A stretch of 64,000 nucleotides of DNA from Tetrahymena thermophila SB210 (Eukaryota > Ciliophora > Oligohymenophorea > Hymenostomatida > Tetrahymenidae): NCBI RefSeq assembly GCF_000189635.1, contig NW_002476432.1, forward strand, positions 678,534-742,533. The letters run 5' to 3'. The translations under genes were made by a program, and so were the position numbers. The notes beneath the pieces were generated by a model. That model was not told the DNA's origin, made no database searches, and worked only from the letters and a program-made list of their open reading frames with translations. Shown piece by piece: positions 10,232 to 22,471 of this stretch (its first letter is position 1; every line of letters begins with the position of its first letter).

Positions 10232-13200
10232 TATAGTGAAATAAACCCAAAGCCATCTCTTATAGTAGTATTAGCTAGACTAGGAAGGTTTAAGAGAGCG
10301 ACTTGATGAAAATAAAGTTTTAGATGTTTCTTTTTTAGTTTGTTTTTGAGCATAGTTTTTTAGAAGTTCTTTAATCAACTCAATTAACTTTTTGATGCCT
10401 TGAATATTATAAACTCTTGATATTTCAGGTTATATATACTACTCTAATTGATCAGGAGTGATGTATCTGCTTATTTTTTCTTTGGAGTTATCACTTAGCA
10501 GCTCGAAAGCTAAATTAAATAATTTCTGTTTAGCCAGTTCTCTACTTTTTGGAATGTCCACATTCAATCCCTCTAAGCTATATGGTTCTGCTTTTATTTC
10601 AAAATCATTTTAGTTTTCCTCATTATCACTAACCATTTTGAGTTTTTTCATTTCGACAAGCATTCCTTATAATATTTTATAAAACAATTAACAAATAATT
10701 TTATTTTAAATCTATTTATTTTCTGTCAAGTTATTTTCAAATTAAATAAATAAATAAATAAATACCATAAATTTTCATTTATTTATTTTATTTATCAATT
10801 AAAAAGAAGAAGGAGAAAAAATTTTGTTAAGATTTTTAAATTCAAAAATTTTAATTGAAAATAATAAATAACTAAATGATAATTTAAAGTATTTATTAAA
10901 TTTAAAAATAATCTTAAATGATTGTAACAAAAAAAAAGAAATAAATAAACAAGAAATTTAGTTCAAAATTACCTAATTCTTCAAGAATAAAGTTGCCTTT
11001 TATGATAGGATGCCTAAATTCTGGAGTATGGTAAGCCTCAAATTCATTGAATTCTATTTTTTTTATTAATTTTAGTTTGGAATAAATTGAATTAAATTAC
11101 CATAGAAAAAGAGACTAATCTAAAAGAAGATTTTAAAAAGATCTTCATCACTAGGACTGTGCATGACTATGTATTCTTCTATGCTTCTTACGTATTCTTA
11201 AATTGGATCAAGCCCATTAGCTTCGATTAAAACCCAAAACCTGTAAATAGTGTATTTGTTTTCATCATAACTATAATACAGGATAAAGTTATCTATTTGA
11301 GTTATATAGTCTTTAAGCTTAAACCAAAGTTCACTTAGTTTGGCTTAGTAGAATAACTCGTGCATTTTTTTGATATTGAAATGCTGTTTATGAAGAGACT
11401 TCATAATGAGGCTGCTATAAAAATTTTTTTATTGAGAATCCTACAAATTAGAAATATACTCTCTAATTTGATCATAATAAATTTTGTAGTATCCCTCATT
11501 GTTTAAAAGAATAGGATAGAATAAACTAATCACTTAGCCACATATTATCTCCTCTGTTTCAGTCTAAAATTTTATAGTGTAAATAACATTTTAATTTGAT
11601 ATAAATTCTATAAATTGTTAAATGAGCAAGTAATCCATCCATCAATCAATAACTAATTAAACTAAAAATCTTTTTTTGTTATAATCAATTTCGGAATTAA
11701 TTAAATAAATAAATATAATAAAACTTATAAAGTTTATTTTAAAAATCGATCGATTGATTTTAGAGGATTAAAGCATTTTTTAATTAAATTTTTAAATAAT
11801 TAAAAAGTGTTTAAAAATATTTTATTAATAATAAAATAAAATAATTATTCTATAAAAATAATAAATAAACGTTTATATTAATTTGATAAAATTAAAAAGA
11901 CTTTTTTTTAATTAGTAAAATACAAAAATTAAAATTGTTTTTTGATATATTAATATGCTCATTTGTAATATTAAATAAACCAAAAATAAATAAATAAATT
12001 TAAATACAGCTTCAGCTACTTCCTGAATGCTTAGACCTTTATTTGTTGTTTATAAAACTCCTAGTATTTTTTTTATTGTCTCATATGAAATATTTGGAAC
12101 TATTTCAGGGATTCGACTCATTGTTACTTTAATGCAAAAATCAATAAAAGATTAAGCTTAGTAGAATTCTTTATTTTATTTGAAAAAATTAAATCAAATA
12201 GCTAAAATAAATCATTATTAAAAATATGTTTAAAATTAAATAAAATTTAAAAGATTTAACTCAAATAAATTTTTGTTCAAGAATTAATTACAATTTGCCA
12301 TGCTTACATCTACTTTTTCGAAATAAAGCTCTATTTTATCAACTCCTTCTTCGAAATTGGTCAAACTCTCAAGTTAATTTAAAAAGGCTGTTTTAAAAGC
12401 CATAATGCATCCAAGATCATTTCTTATATTAGGTTTTAGTTTTTCATACTACATTAAAGATTCTTTAAATCTTGGATGCAAATTTTAAATTTGATTTTAT
12501 TCAAAATGGCTACTAAGTGAATGAATACATTAATCTACTTTAAGCAGAGTAACTCCTTAGCTTTGATAATTTTAAACAAGATCTATGTGGGAACTTGAAC
12601 AACTTACTATTACTTTGAATTGCTTAGGAAACACCCTGTAAATATAATTTTACAACATTAAAAATGAAAAAAATAGCTAATAGTCTGACTAGAATAAGTA
12701 ATGAATTTTATTATTAAGTAATAAAAATGAAAATTACTTAGGAAACCAAAGGAAAGTGTGAACAATTTTATTCTCACTACCATCAATCAGAAAATCAATG
12801 GAATCAATTACTAAAATAATCTTCATTTAATCATTTTTTTCACTAATAAAGATAGAAAATTAAAATTTTTAGTTAACTTTTAGAAAAAGATTAACAAAAT
12901 ACTTACGATATTTTCTAGCTTGCAATATCAAGCCAATATGAAAAAAACATCCTTAATTTTTCTTCGTCTGTCTGGATTCTCGTCTTAACATTAAATAGAT
13001 TCTAAAATTTTTAAAAAATTTTCATATTAATTAGCATTTTATTGTTAAAAAAATAATTTTTTATAGAAAATTTAAATATTTAAAATAACTTTTCAGCATT
13101 TATTTGTAATTTTAAATTATTTTTTAAATAAATAACAATAACTTGCCTTAAATATATTATAAAAATGTTATCACATTTTAAATTATAACTAATTGATCGA

Positions 13201-14040
13201 TCTATGATATTAGTTAGCTTGATTATTCGTTTAAATTAAAAGTAAAAAGATTGGTCAAGAAAAAATATTTATTTATTTATTTTTTGCAAATATTTAAAAA
13301 GCATTTAAAATATTATTTTGAATAAAAAAAATTTGTTTGTTTGTTACCTTGATTTGAGAAACAATTTTAAAAATACAGTAGCAATACTCGTTTTCGATTT
13401 GATTTGTGATACTAAAGTGTGAAATTATTATGTCTTTGTTTGTCTTTATATTAAAAATTAATTTGATTTAATTACTTTCTCCATTTTTATAGATTACTTT
13501 GATATCCTATTTTCATTATATTATACTTTATTAACTATTTTTATATATCTTTTTTACCTTTTCCTCATGAAACTTTATCCAGTGTGAGAGAAGAGTGGAG
13601 CCATGGTAAATATCTGGACAAATTACTGCTAGTGGCTTATTCTGATCATTCTATTTATCAATTTATTTTAAGAATAAATGAGTAATTTCTACTTTTGAAT
13701 TAGAGGATGTATTTATTTTTCTTTTTAATAGTTTGATAAAAAAAGCAAAGAGCAAATATTTTACTTCTTCTTTTCTGTTAAACCATTCTTCGATATATAG
13801 GATGTATTTTTCAATGTTTTGAACTGGACTTTTTTAAGATTAAAGCAATTTGATAGTTTGAATTTGATAAATTGAAAAGGAGAACTATTAATTTACATGT
13901 TTTAATGATATGTTTTGATTTAAGTGGATAAGCTAATTATTTATTTGTTAATTAATAAATATAATATAAATTATTATTTAATGCGATTTAAAATACTCAA
14001 TTGCTTAATGCAGAGACTCTATATTCTCTTTTGAAAACAT
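10232..14040 (-). CDS. NACHT/STAND-type NTPase (TEP1/NPHP3-like) with eroded Walker A
   Basis: Complement of nine phase-consistent exons: 14040-13558, 13443-13348, 13001-12907, 12842-12738, 12635-12292, 12168-12008, 11563-11101, 11053-10973 and 10665-10232; at least 754 residues. The order follows the STAND ATPase core: the region where Walker A should be, a VISHF-like strand (IIISHFSITNQ), an LRMFFSYWLD helix, a Walker B strand (KIILVIDSIDFLID, D238/D241), the WFPKVFPKQFKVIVSCSSS segment that follows it in this family, and a winged-helix-like part (YETIKKILGVLQTTNKGLS). The Walker A position reads PLAVICPDIYHGST, without the GKS/T lysine, so nucleotide binding may be lost. No WD40 repeats follow; the C-terminal third is helical and contains ITPDQLEQYIQPEI. 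The first about 55 residues after ATG 14040 are AT-rich and uncertain. The stop is unresolved. Confidence 0.66.
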
Positions 14041-14827
14041 TTTAATTATCTGAATATGTATGAATTTATGTATGTATGCTCTTTTATTTTAGAATTTAAC
14101 AGAAGTAGATCAAAAATTTATAAATCTAATTACTTAATTTCAATTAATTGTTAATTCAAATAATTTATATGTAGAACAAACTTTCTTCAATAAGATCTTT
14201 TTAAAAAATCTACCATAACAAACAAAAATAAATAAATCCAGTTAAATCACTTTCTAAAAAAATGAATCATTAAATTATTTTTATTGATTTCATATTTCAT
14301 GAAATTAATTAAAATGATTGGGCTAACTTGCTAGATGTGTGGTGTACTCAGAATCTCCTCACATTTAAATCATAATAATAATAATAATTTAAGCAAAACT
14401 TATATTCAAGATTTCATTCTAATGTCTGGAATTTCTAATCTTATCTTAATAAAGATTTAGAGTTTAATGTTCAAAGTAGCAAAACAAAATACTCAAAATA
14501 AATAAAATAAATCAATAAATAAATAATTTATTTTAAATTTATCTATTTTTACATAAATTGAGCTTGATCAATCATTATCATTAATATTGATTATTTTGCT
14601 TTTTATTGATAAATATTCTTTTTTATAAAATGTTAATTTAATTTATGAAATGATACTTACTTTTTAGTGAAAATAAAAAAATTCTCAAAACTTTTCAATA
14701 ATTTTTAACAGGATATAAAAAAGAGAAAGATAAAATTTAAATAATAATTGTTAGCTAATTTGTATATTTATCAACACGTACCATATATGCTTATTTTTAT
14801 TTCTTATAATAATCAAATCTTTAAAAA

Positions 14828-15137
14828 TAATGAGAACTTTTATTCTCAAAAATACATATTGATTCATTAATTGTTAATTAATTATTTTATAATATCAACT
14901 TTAGCATAGAATTATTTCTTAATACAATTTATTTTACAAACTTATTGTTTTAATTTGATAACAATTTATACAAATTAAATATCCCTCTAAATAATGAGAA
15001 CTTTTATTTCCTAAAAAGCATATTGATTGATTAATAGTTAATAATTTTGTAATTACAACTTTAACATTAGAATTATTTCTTAATACAATATATTTTATAA
15101 GCTTATCGGTTTAATTTGATAAAAATTTATAAATAAT
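14828..15137 (+). repeat. Tandem duplication, unit about 160 bp
   Basis: Two adjacent copies start with AATAATGAGAACTTTTATT (14828 and 14991) and share blocks such as GAATTATTTCTTAATACAAT and GGTTTAATTTGATAA-like ends. Divergence by eye is about 15%. Noncoding in all frames. Confidence 0.7.
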
Positions 15138-15720
15138 AAAGATCAAAAACAAAAAGCAAGTCTTTATCAAAAATAAAATATATTTATTTATTTATCAATT
15201 AAAAAGCCAATCAAATTTTTTTGCTCATATGAGCTAATTTTAGTTAATTAATAGAGCTTGAGATGTATGTCTTTTTTAAGTAGCTTTAATAGTTATCAGA
15301 CAGACAGACTACTTTTAAGTTAGTGAGTAAAAGTTATTGCTTTTGACAATTTTTAGTTTGAATTAAATATAACGGGTAGGTAAGAGAAATTTAAATTAAT
15401 TAATTAAATTATTAAAATTTTGAAAGCAAAAATCAGAAGAATTTATTATATCTGATAAGATTACTTAAGGAATCATAAAAAAAGAGTGACTAGTTTAATT
15501 TTTATGAAGAACAAAAGTATTATTTGATGAATTCATTTTCAAGCTGCTTCTCAAAATGGATTCTTGTTATTATATTGCTAAAGCAATAAAGAAAGTAAGT
15601 AAGTAAGCAAATAAACTATAAGTAAACAGTCAATAAATATGAACAAACAAACTTTATAATTCAAAATATTTTTTGGCAACTTTATCAAAAATTATTTTAA
15701 AAAAACTTAAAAATTTTATA

Positions 15721-15846
15721 TATTATGAATCCTCATTAAATAAGATAAATTTGTTTGTTTGTTTGTATTAAGCTTCAAAAGCTTTTAGGAATAAGGTAAA
15801 TAAATATTCTTGGAGAAAAGTACCTTAATTAATGAGGATTGATAGT
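15721..15846. mobile_element. MITE-like inverted-repeat element, copy B
   Basis: About 126 bp with 24-bp terminal inverted repeats of the form TA[T/C]TAT[G/C]AATCCTCATTAA, three mismatches. The core AATCCTCATtAA is shared with the repeats of the element in the 2136-2736 intron. The interior is unrelated and holds a short GTTT run. No coding capacity. Confidence 0.5.
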
Positions 15847-17526
15847 ATTTACTTTATGGCTAAAAAATAAATTGTTGATTGAATAGAAAGAAAGAAATAA
15901 ATAAATAACTAATTGATTTATTTATTTATTTTTTTATTTCTTCATCTTAAAGTGAATATAAAATTTTGCAATGGAAGGAATGCATGCTTTCATTTATTAT
16001 AATTTGTTATAGAGTGATGCTTTCTTTTAGTACGAATTGAAATAATTTATTAAAAATATGACTAAATCGAACAAAAATATGAGCTAAATTTTTCATTAAA
16101 GAAAACAAGTGAGTTAAAAATATAATTTAATTGATAAATTTGTATTTAACTTTACTAATTTTTTGTACAAAATATTTCTGAATTTAAGTGCAGAGAATAA
16201 ATAATATTTTATATTTAATCAAAGTAAAATAATAATATAATTTTGTGTTTTTACTAAAAGGTTATTATTTCACATTATAAGAATTTATATTAAATTTACG
16301 ACTTATCCAAATCTAATTACATATTTATTTTATTCATTTCTTAAGTATTTTAAATTTCAAATAGAATACCGAGTTAATTTTAACTTTATTATTTTACAAA
16401 ATTTCTTGCAAACGTAAGTATAAGCTGAATTAAAAAAGAAATTTAAATTTATTTTATGTCAAACTTTACTAAAAATCTAAAATATTTCTTCATGTGTTCT
16501 AAATAAAAATCATGCCAAAATATAAAGTCAAAAATAAAACATGGAAATATCTTTATTTAAAGAATAAAAAACAAAAGTAATTAGTTTTTTTAAGTATTGA
16601 GAGGAACTAAAAATGTAAAGATTTAGAAAAGTCTGTTTTATATTATTTATTTATTGATTGATCCTCAATTAGTTTAACAGCTTTTATTGAATTTTCAATC
16701 AAAAATTAAATAATTGTTTTTTCAAAAAAAAATTCGATCAGAATATAAAAATTCTTGCAAAAAATTATGTTTATTTTCTTACTTAATTCCACTTCTTTTT
16801 GGTGTAAATTTTGATGGATTTAAGTGAATGAAGTATTATTTATTTTTTGATTTTCTACTTTTCAAGTTCTATCAGTGAATTAATTGTTTCTACAAACTGA
16901 TCTAATAATTCTAAATATTAATTAAAATATAAACTATTATTTAAACTAGCTTATAGGGGTAGGTTATTTAAATTTTTTTTTTGAGAAAAGACATCCATCA
17001 ATCGAATCTAACTTAGTAGTTGAAGATCTGATGAGAGAACCTATCCTAAATTAAAATTTATATTAAAATATTTTGAAAAATTATATAGTTTAACAAGAAG
17101 TAGAAGTGAGAATTCTAAATTAGTTTGTGAGCATGCATGCGAGAATTACCTTTTTATTTTGGCATTTAATTACTTACTTTTTTAAAAGAATATTTAGATT
17201 TGCATATAAAAATATTAAAGAATGAGAGATTGGTTGAGTGAATTTTTGTATGAATGAATAAAAGAGTGATTGAATGAATGAATGAAAAAATGAAAGATAC
17301 AAATAATAAATTGAATGGAAAAATGAAAATGTGTGAAAATTAGAATGGAAATGAATGAAAGGGAGATGAAAAATGAATGGAAAACAAAGATTAAATATAA
17401 AAGAATATAAATTTTGTTTGGAAAGAGTTTTAAGAATAGCAGAGAGGCATTAAGCAGGTATAAACAAAATTAAACTAAAAAGAAAAGTTAAATTAAAATT
17501 AAAAAAGAAAAGAAAAAGAAATTAAA

Positions 17527-18009
17527 ATGTCTGAAGAAGAAAATTTCGAACAAGGTGAATCCGGCTCTTCCCACACCTACCCCATGCAAGCCGGTAACGT
17601 TAAGAAGAACGCTTACGCCATGCTTAGAGGTTTCCCTTGCAAGGTCGTCGAAATGACCACCTCCAAGGCCGGTAAGCACGGTCACGCTAAGGCCACCATC
17701 GTCGGTGTCGATATTTTCACCGGTAAGAAGTACGAAGATTCTTGCCCCACCTCCCACAATATGGAAATTCCCTTCGTCAAGAAGAACGAATACTAATTGA
17801 TCGATATCGCTGATGACGGTTACGTTACCCTCTTACTCGATAACGGTGAAACCAAGGAAGACCTTAAGCTCCCTGAAGACGAACCCGAATTAGTTGAAAA
17901 GTTAAGAGCTGACTTCTCTGCTGAAAAGGATATCCTCGTCTCTGTCATCTCTGCTATGGGTCAAGAAAAGATCATCTCCTACAGAGAAACCAGTGGTGCT
18001 AAGTCTTGA
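17527..18009 (+). CDS. eIF5A: Translation factor eIF-5A
   Basis: Intronless, 160 residues, close to the usual 150-160. eIF-5A binds the ribosome and relieves stalling at difficult peptide bonds; it needs hypusine made from one lysine by deoxyhypusine synthase and hydroxylase. The modification loop is present (TTSKAGKHGHAK, K50), as are the strands KATIVGVDIFTGKKYED and NEYQLIDI. The Gln of the latter is an in-frame TAA (17794-17796) and the stop is TGA, which fixes the genetic code. Codon use is strikingly richer in C/G-ending codons (AAG, GTC, ACC) than in neighbouring genes, as expected for a highly expressed gene. The start AAAATG has the A-rich context common in ciliates. Very confident. 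Confidence 0.98.
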
Positions 18010-20562
18010 GAAACTAGCTTAGTTAGCAACAAACAAACATTCAGTTAAAAAATAAGATTAACATAAATAAAGTAATATAGTAAATTATGTTGTAATGGGT
18101 ACCAAAGTATCATCATGCAATAAATTAATCAACAAATAAATAAATAAAACGCAATAATGTCTTACTTACTTACATACATATCTATGATCATTACAATCAA
18201 TATCATCTAGCTATTTAATTAACCCAAAACATATTGAATGACTTAATGAATTAATCAATCAATCAAACATACATACATAAATACATTCATTCATATTTAT
18301 TATTCAAATGAATCTCTTTCCTTTGATAATTTTAATATATTTCATTTATTATTACGTGTTATATTTTATTGCAATATATTTTCTTATTCATTACAGCTGC
18401 CTTATTTAAAACACTCTAAAAATTCACAATTGTTTTATTATTGTTGCACTTCTCATTTCTCTAATTCACTTACAGACTTACTTGTCAATAATTCATATCT
18501 TCCTTCTTTTCATCGTTTTTTATTTACTCATTATTTCGTCCTTCAATTTCTTAATATTCACATTATTTTAGAAGTACTTTTTTTAAAAATTAATCTAAAA
18601 TTTTTAGCTGTTTGCCCTAAAAGCACTTAAAAATGTATCAAATTCTATCTGCTTTAAAAGCTTACTGTAGTCGCGTATCTGCTCAAAAAAAATTGTAATG
18701 CTTCTATTTCATTTCTCCACTTTTTTACACTTTTGGTTGACTCTGCAAGCAGACTGCACTTGCTTGCTTTTGGGCTTGTTAATTAAGTTAATTTCTATCA
18801 ATTTTGAAAAAAATAAACAAAAAATTTATCAACAGAATCTAGACTAAAAAGTAATTGTTATTTTTTAAAACAATTGAAAAAAAAAATAATAATAAGAAGC
18901 CACCTAAAAAGCACAAACGAAAAACAAAAAATTTAATCGAAGATTGGATTTGGGAGAAAAAAAATATCTTTGTTTTCGTTTTGATCAAATAAAAATTAAA
19001 TTCTCTGCAAATAAATCCTTTTTAAATCATAAATTAATTAAAAAATTAATAATCTTCTTATTTTAATCACTACAATTCTTCGCCACTTTTTAATAAAATA
19101 TCCTATCGAAAAACTTAGAATTCTAATTTCGCACTTGCAAATCTAATTTTTCGCATACTAAAAATTTGATAGAAACAATTAAATTAATTATTAAAAATAT
19201 AAGGATGATCTCTTTCATTCATACATAATAAATAACTATATTGCATATCTTTTGACTATTCTTGTTATAACAAACAAACAAACAACTTTCTAATAAATAA
19301 CCAAAGAAGAGATTTTATAAAAACTATTTGTTATAATAAATAAATAAATAATTCATATCAGATTTTTTTCTGTTCTCCAACAAAAAAATTTTTAAATTTA
19401 TTCAACTAAAAAAGTCATTTACAGTCTATCACTTTCTGACTCTTTTCTGCCAAAAAGCATTGTTTCTATTCTGTTTTTATAACATTTATATAAAAATAAA
19501 ATAATTATTGTTAAAAATATTGAATAAATTAATAAAATGTGAACTTGCTTATTAATATTTATTACTTTTAGTAATAAAATTACAACTTAAATTTTAAAAT
19601 TTAACAATTTCATTTATCTTAGAATATACAAAAATTCTGTTCAACTGCAATCAATCTAAAAAATAATCAATATAAATTTGAATAGATTTCTCAAATAATT
19701 ATTTAAATAGCAATTCACTCTTTAGAAGTTGGTTTTCTCCTTTTATAGAATGTGTTTCAATAAAAATATATTATTATTCTTATTAATAAAGATATAGATA
19801 TAGTTTTAAAACTTAAAAAGTATTTTTTTCTTTAATAAGTAATTTAAATCTCTTTTTTTAAATATAAATTAAAACAATTTATAATTTTTTAAGAAATACT
19901 CTAAATAAATAAACAATAAAATATCAATTTTAAATGATATTTGCTAATAAATAAAAAAAACCTTTTTATTATTTTCTTTAAAATTAATGAATCAACAATT
20001 AAAAAAAGAAATATGCTTTATTTTAGCAAATACTTATTGCCTCATAAAAAACAAGCTAAACTAAATCTATTCTAACAAGATAAATTTAATTTCTAAAATT
20101 AACTTTTGTTTAAAAGCATTTTTTATTTTGTAAAAATGGTATTTGTTTATTTATTGATTTACTTCTTCTTTGCTTTTTAATTTTGTTTTAAATTTTTTTC
20201 TTATTTTGAACTTTATAATTTTCTTTTAATCTTTAAAAATTGGTCTTTTTTGGCTTTAAAATTTGGTTTAATTTATTTTTTTTTATAAATTTTCTAAAAA
20301 TATTTGATATTAATCTATTATAATGAGTGCTTAATTTAAAAAAAAAACAAAAAATTTTTAATTTATTTTAACAAGTAGAATTTAATTTTGGTTTAATTTT
20401 TAATAAATTTATATAAATTCTTTCTTTGAAATAAAGTGGATTTAACTAATTACTAAAGAGATTCTTTGACTTTTTTCTTTATTATTTCATTTTTCTAAAA
20501 TTTTTTGATATTTATTTATTAACTAGTAAGAAAAGCAAATAGAAAGCAACAATTTATAGCAA
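18010..20562. other. Intergenic region
   Basis: 3' flank of eIF-5A followed by AT-rich spacer. A patch at about 18655-18785 is less AT-rich and contains a GCAAGCA...TGCTTGC inverted repeat, but no open frame or known RNA was recognised there. Confidence 0.5.
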
Positions 20563-21525
20563 ATGGCTGAACATATCCCTAAATTTGAAAACTTAAAGCT
20601 TGGAAAAAAGATTTTTAGAGTTGTAAATATAAACTATGCGGATTTGACTTTGAATAACAATCAAAAATAAGAAGAAAAAGCTGCTTAGGTTTATACTAAT
20701 TGGAGAAACACTGAATAGAATTAAAAATAAATTGAAAGCGAAATTCTATAGAAAAAAAGTTTAAAATACCATAAAAATTAGGAAAATTCAAGTTAATGGG
20801 ATGGCTAGTGGGGAACTGATATTAGAGCCCTTAACGCCTCCGAATTAGCTGCAACTATCGATACAGGCGATTACTCTCACTTTGTTTCAATTCCACTCTA
20901 CAGGGATGAAAAATTAATCAAGAAATTAAATGACTTTAAAGGTAAAGTTAATGAAGTATTTAACAATAAATACTCAAGCAACTTACTTAATGATATGAGA
21001 ACTGCCCATATTACTTTATTAATGTTAAAGCTAAATACTCAAGAAAGATAGAAAAAAGCAGTTGAGTGCATCAAAAATTCTGAAGCTGTAATTAGAGTTT
21101 TAGCAGAAGGACTCAAAAAGTTTAACATAAAAGGATTAGGATATTTTGGCAAAAATGACAAGCAAGCAACAACAGTTTATGCAAAAATTGATGATCCTCA
21201 ATTTATTAGTTTTTTAAACGAAGTTACTAATGTCTTAGTAAGGGATTTCATGGATTTTGGCTTATTAAATGATGAAGATTTATCACATATTAAAAAAGAT
21301 TCTGAAGGCAAATATATTTGCGAATAATTGCATATATCTCTTTTAAAGGCAGCTAAATAAAAAAATAAAAGTAGCACTTTTGATGCCTCAGAAGTCCTAG
21401 ATTAGTTTAAGCATTTTGAATTTTACAGTGCCAAATTCTCAACTTTAGATATCTCCACAAGAGGAGAGTTTATGGCTAGTAACGGCTACTACCTTCCAAT
21501 CACATCTTTTACTATTGCAATTTGA
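20563..21525 (+). CDS. 2H phosphoesterase, AKAP7/ASCC1-like
   Basis: Single exon of 320 residues ending TGA. The AKAP7-type 2H (LigT-like) phosphoesterase fold is recognised from the SHFVSIPLYRDEKL strand, followed by a helix, and the two HxT/S signatures: HITLLMLKL (His149) and HISLLKAA (His257), about 108 residues apart. In the family the paired histidines act on 2',3'-cyclic or 2'-5'-linked phosphodiesters; relatives include AKAP7 and the ASCC1 C-terminal domain. A KH domain, as in ASCC1, is not evident in the first 85 residues, which are Lys/Gln-rich. The catalytic pair looks intact, so activity is plausible; the substrate is unknown. Confidence 0.82.
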
Positions 21526-22471
21526 TAAAATCTAATCATATACAAAATAAATAAATATATTTATTTATTTATGTCTTTATATCATAAATAAGTAAGTAAT
21601 TCAGTTAGTTAGTAATTCATTTATTCGCTCATTTTCTATTTATTTATTACTTAGCTCTAAAGTTTACTTTAATATATTTCCAAAAATTAAAATAAATTGA
21701 ATTCATGTTAATAGCAAAACATCACTACTATGTTAATACTAATGTAATTAATAATATTGGCTTGTTAATTTATATTTTATTTATTTATTATTTTTAAATT
21801 TTAAACAAATATATTTGTTAATTGTTTTAATTATAATATTTAATATATATAATATGTGAATTTCAATTTAAATAATAAAATTATTTTTTTGATAATTTTT
21901 AATTAATTTAATAAAAGCAGTTAGGATAGGTTCCTAAACTAAAATAGAAGTGGCTTTGATAAATGAATCTTTACCTTATTTAAAAATATTTTAAATTTTA
22001 ATTCATTTATTCAAAGTTTATTTTTGAATAATAAATTAAGTATTTTTATTAAATTTTATAAAAATAAACAGATTTATGTGATAAAAAATATTATTATTTC
22101 TTTCTTTTTTTTCATTCATTTATTCAATATTTTTGTATTTAAATTTATATAGTTGAATTCTATTGAAAATAAAAAGAAAAAAAAATAGTTTGTTTGTTTG
22201 TTTGTTTGTTTGTTTGTTTGTTTGTATTTTGAAATAATTATAAAAAAATAAAACAACTTTGATATCTTATAAACAAATAAATAGAGATAATCAATCATTA
22301 ATTCATTAATTCATTTAATTGATTTATAAGACCAATAAAAACTCAAAAATACATTAATTAATTAAAAACTCTGACTGAAAAAGAGGGACATAATTAAGCT
22401 TAGCAGAAGCACCAGCAACAGCAATTAGGATTTTACAAAGCAAAAAATAATTAAAAAAGGAGATAAAAAAA
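21526..22471. other. Intergenic region
   Basis: AT-rich spacer between two + strand genes. Holds a (GTTT)n microsatellite; no exon recognised. Confidence 0.6.
22188..22224. repeat. (GTTT)n microsatellite
   Basis: Nine near-perfect GTTT units about 250 bp upstream of the adenylate kinase-like gene. Confidence 0.9.

Larger units (their letters stand above)
14041..17526. other. Long intergenic region before eIF-5A
   Basis: 3.5 kb of AT-rich sequence without a recognisable exon. It holds a tandem duplication (14828-15137), a second MITE-like element (15721-15846) and, within 300 bp of eIF-5A, a purine-rich stretch with many GAATGA repeats (17220-17380), presumably promoter and leader sequence. 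Confidence 0.5.

Noticed and set aside
17488-17757. Minus-strand open frame of 89 codons over eIF-5A
   Set aside because: It is the antisense shadow of a highly conserved + strand gene; Gly/Val-rich content arises from the biased codons of eIF-5A.
17797-18009. Separate 70-residue gene after a stop at 17796
   Set aside because: It is the second half of eIF-5A; the TAA is Gln in this code.
18430-18630. Plus-strand frame of 66 codons downstream of eIF-5A
   Set aside because: Phe/Ser/Leu-rich translation of pyrimidine-rich spacer; no sign of selection.
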